DNA of 64,000 nucleotides from Oscillospiraceae bacterium (lineage in GTDB: Bacteria > Bacillota > Clostridia > Oscillospirales > Acutalibacteraceae): positions 1 through 64,000 of the forward strand of contig CAJTCU010000014.1 of the NCBI GenBank assembly GCA_910574935.1, given 5' to 3'. Numbering within the stretch: the first letter of the stretch is position 1; every line of letters begins with the position of its first letter. Below the pieces are notes generated by a model. The model saw only the letters and a program-made list of their open reading frames with translations, did no database searches and was not told where the DNA came from. The position numbers were made by a program, and so were the translations under genes. Positions 56,576 to 64,000 of the stretch are shown piece by piece.

Positions 56576-57777
56576 TCTACACGCTAAAGCAAAGAGAACT
56601 GCTGCGGCTCTGGCAGAAGGGCGGGCTCCGGCGGATGAACCTCTTGGAGGGCTCGGTGTCCTCGGGCAAGACCTGGGTTTCCCTGGTGCTGTGGGCCTTT
56701 TGGGTGGCCTCCATGCCGGAGGACAAGCCCTACCTCATGTGCGGCAAGTCCCTGACCACCCTAAAGCGCAACTGCCTGGTCCTCTTGGAAGAGCTGGTGG
56801 GCAAAAGCCATTTCAGCTTCTCCCTGGCGGCGAAGGAGGGGCGGCTTTTCGGGCGGCGGATGTACCTTGAGGGGGCCAACGACGCCAGAAGCGAGAGCAA
56901 GATTCGGGGCATGACCTTGCAGGGGGCCTACTGCGACGAGCTGACCCAGTTCCCGGAGGACTTCTTTACCATGCTCCTCTCCCGCCTGCGGCTGCCGGAG
57001 GCCAAGCTGATGGCCACCACCAACCCCGACAACCCCCTGCACTGGCTAAAGACCCGCTACATCAACCGGGCGGGAGAGCTGGACTTCTTGGACGCGGTCT
57101 TCTCCATAGAGGACAACACCACCCTGCCCGAAGACTACGTGGAGAACCTTAAGAAGGAATACACGGGGGTGTTCTATGAGAGGTTCATCTTGGGCAGGTG
57201 GGTGGCGGCCCAGGGGGCGGTGTACGATATGCTGGACCAAAGGGCCAACGTCTACCGGCCGGAGGACCGCCCGGTGGATATGGCCTGGAACGCTACCCGT
57301 ACCATCGCGGTGGACTACGGCACCAGCAACCCCACGGTCTTTTTGGACGTGTACGACGATGGGCGGACCATCCGCTTTGACCGGGAATACCGCTGGGACA
57401 GCCAAGAGCAATACCGCCAGAAAACCGGCGGGGAGTACGCGGAGGATTTGGTGGCCTTTATGGGAGAATCCCCCTGCGCGGTGCTGGTGGACCCAGCGGC
57501 GGCCAGTTTTATTGTGGAGCTGCAGAGCCGGGGGGTGTATGTGATTCCGGCGGATAATGAGGTGCTGGACGGCATCCGAAAGGTGTCTACGCTGCTAAAG
57601 AACCGGGTGCTGCTGATCTGCTCGGACTGTGCGGGGCTTCTCACGGAGATGGCCGCGTACCGCTGGGACGAGAAGGCCGGGGCCCGGGGGGAGGAAAAGC
57701 CCCTAAAGCAGCAGGACCACGGCCCGGACGCGGTGCGGTACTATGTGAACTCTCTGCCGGACTGGCGGTTTCAGTAA
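56572..57777 (+). CDS. Terminase large subunit, PBSX type
   Basis: 401 residues. The ATPase has Walker A LLEGSVSSGKTWVSL and Walker B-like GAYCDELTQFP. The RNase H-like nuclease has VDYGTSNPTVFLDV, CAVLVDPAA and the final DHGPDAVRYYV acid residues. It cuts and translocates phage DNA into the prohead. Confidence 0.94.
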   Translation: MIYTLKQRELLRLWQKGGLRRMNLLEGSVSSGKTWVSLVLWAFWVASMPEDKPYLMCGKSLTTLKRNCLVLLEELVGKSHFSFSLAAKEGRLFGRRMYLEGANDARSESKIRGMTLQGAYCDELTQFPEDFFTMLLSRLRLPEAKLMATTNPDNPLHWLKTRYINRAGELDFLDAVFSIEDNTTLPEDYVENLKKEYTGVFYERFILGRWVAAQGAVYDMLDQRANVYRPEDRPVDMAWNATRTIAVDYGTSNPTVFLDVYDDGRTIRFDREYRWDSQEQYRQKTGGEYAEDLVAFMGESPCAVLVDPAAASFIVELQSRGVYVIPADNEVLDGIRKVSTLLKNRVLLICSDCAGLLTEMAAYRWDEKAGARGEEKPLKQQDHGPDAVRYYVNSLPDWRFQ

Positions 57778-57789
57778 GGAGGCGTGGCT

Positions 57790-59208
57790 ATGGAAAAGGT
57801 CCGGGTAAAGGTAAAGCAGGGCGTCCCCACGGCGGACGCCTTTTCTAATCCCCTGTTCCGGCTGGGGTATGGGTCCCAGTCTCCCCTAGAGGCCACCCAG
57901 TACCCCCTCACCCGGATGACGGGCAACTACCAGCTGCTCAGCTCCCTATATAGGGGCAACTGGATTGTGGGCCACCTGACGGAGATTGTGCCGGACGATA
58001 TGACCCGGGAGTGGTTCCAGGCCACGGGGGCCACGCCCAAAGCCCTGGAAGAGCTGGACCAGGTGCAGCGGGCGGTGCGGCTGCGGGAGAAGGTGAGCGA
58101 GGGCCTTAAGTGGGGGCGGCTGTACGGGGGCGCGGTGGGGCTCATTCTGCTGCGGGGGCAGGAGGGGGTCCTGGACCAGCCCTTGGACCTGGAAAGCGTG
58201 CTGCCCGGGGCCTTTGCGGGGCTGTACGTGCTGGACCGCTGGAGCGGCGTAGAGCCCGAGGCGGGCCTGGTGGGAGACATGAGCGACCCGGACTTTGGCC
58301 TGCCGGAGTACTACAGCATTCAGGGGCCGGAGGGGGGCCTGGCGGCCCGGGTGCACCACTCCCGAGTGGTGCGCTTTACCGGGCGGGAGCTGCCCCTTTT
58401 GGAGCGCCAGGCGGAGCTCTACTGGGGCGGGTCGGAGATCGAGGCCATCTACCAGGACGTGGTGAAGCACGACAACGTGGCCCACAATATGGCGGCCCTG
58501 ACCTTTCGGGCCAACGTGGACGTGATGGAGGTGCAGAACCTGGACCAGCTGTTCTCCCTCTCGGCGGTGGAGCAGCAGCGGCGGTTCTGGAACACCATGC
58601 AGGCCCAAAGCGTGATGAAGTCCAACTTCGGCACCCAGCTGGTGAACAAGGGCGACCAGGTGAAGAACACCCAGTACGCCTTTACCGGGCTGCAGGAGGT
58701 GTACGATAGCATGTGCCAGGACCTTTCGGGGGCTTCCCGCATCCCCATGACAAAGCTCTTTGGCCGGTCCCCGGCGGGGATGAACGCCACGGGGGAGAGC
58801 GACCTGCAAAACTACTACGATTTCATCGACACCCTGCGGGAGAGCAAGTTGCGCCCTGTGCTGGAAAAGCTGCTGCCTGTCATGGCCATGTCCACCTGGG
58901 GAGCCGTGCCAAAGGGGCTGGGGGTCAGCTTCCCGCCCCTGTGGACGCCTACGGCGGCGGAGCTGGCGGACATCGCTCTAAAGAAGGCCCAGGCGGTGCG
59001 GGAGAGCTTCCAGGCGGGGCTGCTGCGGGCGGACACCGCCCAGCGGGAGCTAAAGAAGCTGGCGGTGGAGACGGGGATGTTCGACAGCATTACCGATGAG
59101 GAGATCGCCGCCAATGAGGGGAAGACCTTCCAGGACCTCACCGCCCTGCGGGACCCGCTGATGGGGCTGGGGGGCGGCGGGGAGGAATCCGATGAAGAGG
59201 AGGCGTAG
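57790..59208 (+). CDS. Phage portal protein, DUF1073 type
   Basis: 472 residues from ATG 57790, 7 bases after AAGGAGG. It shows the DUF1073 (PF06381) pattern RGNWIVGHLTEIVPDDMTRE, LKWGRLYGGAVGLILL and LFGRSPAGMNATGESDLQNY. It forms the ring for DNA entry at one capsid vertex. The acidic, glycine-rich tail (GGGGEESDEEEA) is natural for portals. Confidence 0.9.
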   Translation: MEKVRVKVKQGVPTADAFSNPLFRLGYGSQSPLEATQYPLTRMTGNYQLLSSLYRGNWIVGHLTEIVPDDMTREWFQATGATPKALEELDQVQRAVRLREKVSEGLKWGRLYGGAVGLILLRGQEGVLDQPLDLESVLPGAFAGLYVLDRWSGVEPEAGLVGDMSDPDFGLPEYYSIQGPEGGLAARVHHSRVVRFTGRELPLLERQAELYWGGSEIEAIYQDVVKHDNVAHNMAALTFRANVDVMEVQNLDQLFSLSAVEQQRRFWNTMQAQSVMKSNFGTQLVNKGDQVKNTQYAFTGLQEVYDSMCQDLSGASRIPMTKLFGRSPAGMNATGESDLQNYYDFIDTLRESKLRPVLEKLLPVMAMSTWGAVPKGLGVSFPPLWTPTAAELADIALKKAQAVRESFQAGLLRADTAQRELKKLAVETGMFDSITDEEIAANEGKTFQDLTALRDPLMGLGGGGEESDEEEA

Positions 59209-59213
59209 GCCCC

Positions 59214-60725
59214 ATGCCAAGCCTTGCGCGCGCCCCCAGGCGGGAGGAGCTGGAGCGGCTTATCCGGCTGTTTTTGCAGGCGGAGACAGATATCGTCAAC
59301 GAGATTGGGCGGCTGCGGTCTCTTGGGCTGGCGGACTACCATGCGGCTGCTGCCCTGGACCGGGTACAGCGCATCCTCCGGCAGCTGGAGAGCGATTGCT
59401 GGCAGTACGTGCCCAAAATGGTAGAGCGGGAGTTTTACCTACATAAGCCGGAGGCCAGAAAAAAACCAGAGCCGGCGGAAAAGCACCGGGCCGCTTACCA
59501 GAACGCTGCCGCGCTGACCGCAGAGCAGGCGGACATCGCCCAGCGGCTGGTGGTGAACCTGATGGGGGAGCTCACAGAGGCTACGAGAACGGTGGGCTCT
59601 ATTTTAGAGGCGCAGTTTTTGGGGCGGCTGGAAGGGGATCTGTTCCGGCGGATTGGCTTGGCCCAGGCGGCGGCGATGGAGGCGGCGGGGCGAGGGCCCT
59701 ACCGGCAGCTGAACCGTTTTGTCGGGGAACTGGCCCAAAATGGTGTTACGGCCTTTGTGGACAAGGCGGGGCGGCGCTGGAGCCTGCACAGCTACGGGGC
59801 TATGGCCCTGCGCACCACCAGCCGCCAGGCGGAGGTACTCTCCCTCTTGACTGAGGACCCGGAGCAAGACCTGTATCAAATCAGCAGTCACGGGACCGTC
59901 TGCGCCCTGTGCGCCCCCTACGAGGGCCGGGTGTACAGCCGCAGCGGCAAAGACCCGGACTTTCCGCCACTGGCGGACGCCTTTGGGCGTATCGACCCCA
60001 AGGGCGGGGACGGCCTGAGCAACACTTACCTAAACATTCACCCCTGCTGCCTGCACGTGCTGCTGCCCTGGACCCCCTACGGACTGAGCCCGGAGGAGCT
60101 GCAAAAGATCAAGGACTTTTCCAGCCCGGAAAAGAACCCGTATACCGTCGACCCCCGTACCCAGGCCCAGCGGGAGGCCTACCGCAAAAAGGAGGCGGGG
60201 CGGCGCAGGTGGCTGGCGGACTACCGGCAGTGGGAGCGCTACCGGGCGCTGCTGGGAGAGGGGTGCCCCAAGACCTTTCAGACCTTCCAGAAGCATAAGC
60301 TGGCGGGGGACGAGAAGTATAAGCTGTGGCGGCTGGACTACCGGCGGAGGAATGAGCTTTTGCTCCACCCAGAGCGGGCTCTTCCCGGGGCAGCCCAGGC
60401 CCAGGTGGCTGAGGCGAAGTTTACCAGGTACTTTTTTAACCCGGAGAGCAAAGATGGATTTCCTAAGGGGGTGGCGTTTAACTCTCGTTTGGGGTATAAT
60501 ATAGACAACTGGGAGAAAATGCAGACGGAAATCCTTAATGCGGCCAGAAAATATCCAGCAACCTTTAAGTCAGAAATCCCCTACGGGAAAAAATATGAGC
60601 AAATGGTTGTGCTGCAAGGGGTGAAGCAGAAACCCGCAAACGTGCTGCTTGCCTGGTTAGTTCACCCCGATGGGACCGCGCATTTTGTTACAGCACATAT
60701 GGAGGAGTTGAAACGAGATGTATGA
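59214..60725 (+). CDS. MuF-type minor head protein with C-terminal DUF6883-like toxin domain
   Basis: 503 residues. Residues 1 to about 300 are a phage minor capsid/head morphogenesis protein with the CALCAPYEGRVYS and NIHPCCLHVLL ligands. After a charged linker, residues about 398-503 (FTRYFFNPESKDGFPKG, FNSRLGYNIDNWEKMQ, IPYGKKYEQMVVLQGV, LLAWLVHPDGTAHFVTAHME) resemble DUF6883, a domain of polymorphic toxins. The DNA of this last domain is visibly AT-richer than the head part. It overlaps a small gene by 8 bases, the place of an immunity gene. Phage MuF proteins with exchangeable toxin tips are known; activity here is inferred. Confidence 0.85.
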   Translation: MPSLARAPRREELERLIRLFLQAETDIVNEIGRLRSLGLADYHAAAALDRVQRILRQLESDCWQYVPKMVEREFYLHKPEARKKPEPAEKHRAAYQNAAALTAEQADIAQRLVVNLMGELTEATRTVGSILEAQFLGRLEGDLFRRIGLAQAAAMEAAGRGPYRQLNRFVGELAQNGVTAFVDKAGRRWSLHSYGAMALRTTSRQAEVLSLLTEDPEQDLYQISSHGTVCALCAPYEGRVYSRSGKDPDFPPLADAFGRIDPKGGDGLSNTYLNIHPCCLHVLLPWTPYGLSPEELQKIKDFSSPEKNPYTVDPRTQAQREAYRKKEAGRRRWLADYRQWERYRALLGEGCPKTFQTFQKHKLAGDEKYKLWRLDYRRRNELLLHPERALPGAAQAQVAEAKFTRYFFNPESKDGFPKGVAFNSRLGYNIDNWEKMQTEILNAARKYPATFKSEIPYGKKYEQMVVLQGVKQKPANVLLAWLVHPDGTAHFVTAHMEELKRDV

Positions 60726-60942
60726 AGAGTTTGAATGCGTCCTTTTGAAGGACGGTCGCTATGCCACGTTGGACAACATAGACGGCCCGGGGTGGTATAG
60801 CGCTACTGTAGGAGACGGGCCCAGAGATTGGAAAGTAATTACGGTACGGGATAAAGACATTGAGCGCCGGCTTTCAGAAGAGGAAAGAAAAAAGTGGTTT
60901 CAAAAGGGCTATAAGCAATTAAGAGAGTGCGGAATTATGTAG
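60718..60942 (+). CDS. Putative immunity protein for the MuF-DUF6883 toxin
   Basis: 74 residues, starting inside the toxin gene end. MYEEFECVLLKDGRYATLDN with WKVITVRDKDIERRL looks like a small SH3-like beta barrel of the DUF4926 style. It is AT-richer than the head genes on either side, just like the toxin domain, and a terminator closes the module at 60,995. Immunity function is inferred from position and size only. Confidence 0.6.
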   Translation: MYEEFECVLLKDGRYATLDNIDGPGWYSATVGDGPRDWKVITVRDKDIERRLSEEERKKWFQKGYKQLRECGIM

Positions 60943-60958
60943 ACGAGGAGCAATTTAA

Positions 60959-60995
60959 AAAGCAGCTGCCAGCGGGCGGCTGCTTTTCTTTTGCC
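60959..60995 (+). terminator. Terminator or hairpin after the toxin-immunity pair
   Basis: AAAGCAGCTGCC and GGCGGCTGCTTTT form a strong stem followed by CTTTT. It separates the module from the protease/scaffold gene and may limit or insulate transcription. Confidence 0.75.
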
Positions 60996-61012
60996 CAAAG
61001 GAGGGGGTCTGT

Positions 61013-62164
61013 TTGCTTGCGTATTACGGGCACAGGATCAGCCCGAACCAGATAGAGACCAGCGAGGGGTATCTGGTCTGCCGCAACGTGCCCATCGCCC
61101 GCACCGGGGAGCAGCTTTACCTGGCAGGGGAGCTGGGGCTTGCGGGGGACCCGGACCGGCTGGTGCGGGTGTACAGGCCGCCGGAGGAGGTGTTCGCCCC
61201 CCAGGCCGTGGCCTCCTTCGAGGGCAAGCCGGTAACGGACGGGCATCCGCCAGAGGAGGTGGGGCCGGAGAACTATGGGGCCTACGCCCGGGGGCACCTG
61301 CAAAACGTCCGCCGGGAGGGGGCGCTGCTGGTGGCGGACCTGTACATCACCGACCCCGCGCTGGCCAGCGACATCCGCCACAAGGTGAAGCGGGAGATTT
61401 CCTGCGGCTACACCTGTACCTACCAGGCGGAAGGGGAGGGCTTTTGGCAGAGGGACATCCGAGGCAATCACGCGGCGGTGGTGCCAAAGGGCCGCGCCGG
61501 ACGCGAGGTAGCGATAAAAGACGCCGCCCAGGAGGCGGAGAAAGGAACGCTTATGAGCAAATTTGTGAAGAACATCCTGACGGTATTCGGCAGGGCGGCC
61601 AAGGACGCGGCCCCGGAGGAGCTGGGAGAGCTGGTAGACACCGCCGCCACCGCCCTAGAGGCGGAGCCCCCGACCCCATCCCCCGGGGAGAGGGAGGAGG
61701 CTAAGACCCTGGACGCCCTGGGGGAAAAGCTGGACCAGCTGCTGGAGCTGCTAAAGGCCAAGGACCAGCAGCCGGAGCTCCCTGCCGAAGAGGAGCCCCA
61801 GGGGCTGGCGGCCCTGGACCAGCTGGCGGGAGAGCTAGAAGAGAAGGACGGGGAAGAGCCCCAGGAGGAAGCGGAGGACCAGCCCCCCTGCAGCCCGGAG
61901 ACCCGGGACGCGGCCCTGCGCATCATCAAGCGGCTGCGCCCGGCTGTGGCGGCCCTCTCGGACCAGGAGGAGCGGGAGAGGGTGGCAAACGCCCTTATCG
62001 GGGCCGTAGGGGAGCCGGACGCCATGACCGGCGTCCTCCACGCCGCCAGAGACAGCGCCCGGGCCCGGGCCGGGGAGAAACCCAGCTTTGAGGAGACCTG
62101 CGCCCGGCAGGAGGCGGCCTACGCCGCCCGCAACCCTCACATCAGCCAGAAGGAGGACAAGTAA
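61013..62164 (+). CDS. DUF2213 prohead protease with scaffold domain
   Basis: 383 residues, TTG start 8 bases after AGGAGG. The N-terminal 170 (GYLVCRNVPIARTGEQLYLA, VTDGHPPEEV, GYTCTY) form the DUF2213 domain, the putative capsid maturation protease. The rest is a very acidic, E- and A-rich helical region like a scaffold. An internal in-frame ATG at 61553 with AAAGGAA upstream could start the scaffold alone, as in lambda C/Nu3. Confidence 0.85.
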   Translation: MLAYYGHRISPNQIETSEGYLVCRNVPIARTGEQLYLAGELGLAGDPDRLVRVYRPPEEVFAPQAVASFEGKPVTDGHPPEEVGPENYGAYARGHLQNVRREGALLVADLYITDPALASDIRHKVKREISCGYTCTYQAEGEGFWQRDIRGNHAAVVPKGRAGREVAIKDAAQEAEKGTLMSKFVKNILTVFGRAAKDAAPEELGELVDTAATALEAEPPTPSPGEREEAKTLDALGEKLDQLLELLKAKDQQPELPAEEEPQGLAALDQLAGELEEKDGEEPQEEAEDQPPCSPETRDAALRIIKRLRPAVAALSDQEERERVANALIGAVGEPDAMTGVLHAARDSARARAGEKPSFEETCARQEAAYAARNPHISQKEDK

Positions 62165-62165
62165 T

Positions 62166-62681
62166 ATGGGACTTCATCCACAGAACATCGGCAAAACCAT
62201 GACCCACGGCTTCGCCGGGTGCTACGCCCGCCAGCCGGACATGATCGTCAACACCCGCCCCGCCGGGGGCGGCGCGGCCTTTCCGTTCGGCACGGCCCTG
62301 GGGTATGACGCCCAGGGGGCGGTGGTCCCTATGGGGGCTGGCTCTACGGCGGAGCAGTTTGTGGGCGTGGCGGGGTTTGAGATCAAAAGCAGCTTGAGCT
62401 ACCTAGACCAGTCCCGGGGCGAGTACAGCCCGGGGGACGCGGTGAGCGTGTTCCAGCGGGGGGGCATTAACGTGGTCTGCCAAAAAGGGACCCCCGCCCT
62501 GGGCAAGCCCGTATATCTGCGGGTAGCCCAGAACGCCGCCGCGCCCAGCGCCGCCCTTGGGGGCTTTGAGGCCGAGGCGGACGGCGAAAACACCGTACAG
62601 CTTGCCAACTGCCAGTGGGCGGGCCCGGCGGACCCCAACGGGGTGGCGGAGCTGCGCATTCTGTCCATGATTAACGCGTAA
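62166..62681 (+). CDS. Structural cement (head decoration) protein
   Basis: 171 residues from ATG 62166, GGAGG upstream. The start GFAGCYARQPDMIVNTRPAG and GVAGFEIKSSLSYLDQSRGE match phage structural cement proteins that stabilise the capsid surface between hexamers. Beta-rich. It lies between protease and major capsid genes, the standard place. Confidence 0.8.
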   Translation: MGLHPQNIGKTMTHGFAGCYARQPDMIVNTRPAGGGAAFPFGTALGYDAQGAVVPMGAGSTAEQFVGVAGFEIKSSLSYLDQSRGEYSPGDAVSVFQRGGINVVCQKGTPALGKPVYLRVAQNAAAPSAALGGFEAEADGENTVQLANCQWAGPADPNGVAELRILSMINA

Positions 62682-62693
62682 GGAGGGAGAACT

Positions 62694-63734
62694 ATGCCAA
62701 TCAAAAATATGGGCACTACCAACGCCGGGGTCTTTTCCCCGGCTTTTTCCAGCACGCCGGGGGCGGCGGGGGTTCCCACCCTGGACCAGGCCGCTGTGGC
62801 CTCTGGCCAGGCTTTTCTTGTCTCCGAGCTGGAGAAGCGGGACAACCTGCTGCGCCAGCCCCTGACCAGCTTTACCTACCCCCGGGACATCGTGATTCAG
62901 ACCGGCGGGGGCTGGGTAGACTACGTCTCCGCCATGAGCGTGGCCTACGGCATCACCGGCGGGTCGGGGGGCGGCCTGGTGGGCAGCGCCGGGGCCAACG
63001 GCCTGCCCATCGTACAGGCCAGCTTGGACAAGGGCCTGTACAAGGCCCACGTGTTCGCGGCGGCCCTGCGGGTGATGTTCCTGGATATGCAGCGCTCGGC
63101 CCAGCTGGGGCGCTCTTTGGACCAGCTGCTGCAAAACGGCATCCGCCTGGCCTATGACAAGCACGTAGACCAGCACGTCTACCTGGGCCTGGAGGAGTAC
63201 GGTACCACAGGCATCCTCAACTGCCCCGACGCCACCGAGACCACCGTGCCCGCCAGCGGGGCCTCCGGCTCCACCAAGTGGAAGGACAAGACCCCCCGGC
63301 AGATTTTGGAGGACGTAAACCAGGCGATCCTGGCGGTGTGGGAGGCTGGCGAACACGACGAGAGCGCCATGCCCAACCACATTCTGTTGCCCTATGAGCA
63401 GTACACCTACCTCTTGAACACGATGGTCACGGACCTGGCCACAGAGACCATCCTGGACTACCTGCAAAAGAACAACGTAGCCGCCAAGAACGGCAAGAAC
63501 CTGTTCATTGGGGCCACCCGCTGGTGCAAGGGGGCCGGTACCGGCGGCAGCGACCGCATGGCGGTGTACATCAACGACGCCAGGTTCCTAAAAATGGACG
63601 AGCTGGTGCCCATGAGCCGGATCATGAGCGGCCCTAACGCCGCCAACGCCTGCTATGACACCGCCTACATGGCCAACATCACCGAGCCCCAGGTGTTCTA
63701 CCCCCAGTGTATGGCCTACTTTGACGGGATATAG
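62694..63734 (+). CDS. Major capsid protein, DUF2184 type
   Basis: 346 residues. Matches the DUF2184 (PF09950) HK97-fold capsid family: QAFLVSELEKRDNLLRQPLT, SFTYPRDIVIQTGGGWVDYV, NHILLPYEQYTYLLNTMV and the final NITEPQVFYPQCMAYFDGI. AAGGAGG upstream of the ATG. The protein has no long N-terminal scaffold, consistent with a separate scaffold in the gene before. Confidence 0.9.
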   Translation: MPIKNMGTTNAGVFSPAFSSTPGAAGVPTLDQAAVASGQAFLVSELEKRDNLLRQPLTSFTYPRDIVIQTGGGWVDYVSAMSVAYGITGGSGGGLVGSAGANGLPIVQASLDKGLYKAHVFAAALRVMFLDMQRSAQLGRSLDQLLQNGIRLAYDKHVDQHVYLGLEEYGTTGILNCPDATETTVPASGASGSTKWKDKTPRQILEDVNQAILAVWEAGEHDESAMPNHILLPYEQYTYLLNTMVTDLATETILDYLQKNNVAAKNGKNLFIGATRWCKGAGTGGSDRMAVYINDARFLKMDELVPMSRIMSGPNAANACYDTAYMANITEPQVFYPQCMAYFDGI

Positions 63735-63745
63735 GAGGGAATGCA

Positions 63746-64000
63746 ATGTTTATCACAGCTAACAGAAATATCGTCCTGCCCAGTGCGGACGGGACCCGGC
63801 GCTTTAAGGTAGAGCGGGTCTTTGTGGGCAATATCCCGGACTGGGCCGCGAAGACGGCCTACTTCGCGGCTCTGGTGAAGGACGGCAAGATCATCGCGCC
63901 CAAGTCCAAAAAAGACAAGGACCTGGAGGGCGCGAAAAAGCCAAAATCCCCCGCGAAACCGGGAGACCTCAAAGAAACTGAGGCAAAAGAAGGGCCAAAG
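63746..64000 (+). CDS. Phage head protein downstream of the major capsid gene (partial)
   Basis: 85 codons visible, open to the window end. MFITANRNIVLPSADGTRRF, then VGNIPDWAAKTAYFAALVKD, then a K-rich tail (KKDKDLEGAKKPKSP). ATG 63746 is 7 bases after AGGAGG. A small head-completion or decoration protein would fit; no family is certain. Confidence 0.6.
   Translation, partial: MFITANRNIVLPSADGTRRFKVERVFVGNIPDWAAKTAYFAALVKDGKIIAPKSKKDKDLEGAKKPKSPAKPGDLKETEAKEGPK

Larger units (their letters stand above)
34560..64000. mobile_element. Prophage integrated at the 3-prime end of ssrA (right end beyond the window)
   Basis: Starts at the ssrA CCA end with an integrase facing the attachment site, then a lysogeny switch, replication, late regulation and head genes in siphophage/myophage order, all on the plus strand after the switch. 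GC content rises compared with the left 34 kb. Most genes are intact; exceptions are the frameshifted antirepressor and a small gene with a 20-bp duplication. Tail, lysis and attR are outside the window. Confidence 0.95.

Noticed and set aside
57946-58809. Long minus-strand open frame opposite the portal gene
   Set aside because: Same reason; no ribosome binding site and no domain.
62403-63467. Long minus-strand open frame opposite the capsid genes
   Set aside because: Shadow of the cement and major capsid genes.
1-64000. CRISPR array
   Set aside because: No regularly spaced direct repeats with unique spacers; the repeat groups found have irregular spacing or abutting units.
1-64000. tRNA genes
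   Set aside because: The only tRNA-like structure seen by eye is the tmRNA acceptor end; the phage GC-rich part has no cloverleaf with a CCA end that I could recognise.

Overview
The window is chromosomal DNA of a gut-type Clostridia bacterium (Lachnospiraceae/Oscillospiraceae-like). The family assignment is an inference from gene content, Firmicutes-style GGAGG ribosome binding sites and TTG/GTG starts, and the tmRNA; no marker gene fixes the species. Bases 1 to about 34,200 are moderately AT-rich. The prophage from about 34,560 to the end becomes clearly GC-rich after about 39,000.

Region 1 (1-14,550) is host-type DNA: ABC transporter pieces, a DUF2461 gene, a complete thiamine salvage operon (tenA-thiN-thiD-thiE-HAD-NUDIX) behind a consensus promoter and two TPP riboswitches in tandem, each with its own terminator, then an AraC/GyrI regulator, an AlkD-like glycosylase gene and small accessory genes. 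This part is littered with broken genes. An ABC ATPase is fused to a headless TetR regulator, an ATP-binding regulator is cut by a headless UvrA-like gene, and there are further single-base or nonsense lesions.

Region 2 (about 14,950-26,800) is a decaying integrative element: small unknown cargo genes, a broken NAD-dependent DNA ligase, an orphan DNA methyltransferase, DUF4314, an AbiE toxin-antitoxin pair whose toxin has a nonsense codon, a broken YqaJ recombinase, a DUF6462 gene, a ribbon-helix-helix gene and an intact Tn916-type tyrosine integrase, followed by two families of short repeats that look like recombinase arm sites.

Region 3 (about 26,870-33,640) is the remnant of a second conjugative transposon. 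It holds a CHAP hydrolase tail, an intact two-component system plus ABC transporter with matching direct-repeat operators, a KTR protein pseudogene, an XRE regulator, a truncated sigma-like gene, two excisionase-like genes and a broken integrase.

Region 4 (33,730-34,610) holds a 158-bp MITE, the ssrA promoter, a structured leader and the tmRNA gene. Region 5 (34,560-64,000) is a prophage placed directly after the tmRNA CCA end: integrase, a lysogeny switch with four operator copies, antirepressors, a recombination/replication block (SMC-like ATPase, Sak4-like ATPase, DUF669, SF2 helicase, primase-helicase, an iteron-rich candidate origin, RusA), methyltransferases and a Lar protein, PcfK/PcfJ-like genes, a late regulator followed by a promoter with three 9-bp tandem repeats, and the head module (terminases, portal, MuF-type protein, DUF2213 protease/scaffold, cement, major capsid). 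The right end of the prophage lies outside the window.

The most striking item is the head-morphogenesis protein at 59,214-60,725. It carries an AT-richer C-terminal domain resembling DUF6883 toxin domains and overlaps a small downstream gene that could be its immunity partner. This would make it a phage-borne MuF polymorphic toxin system.
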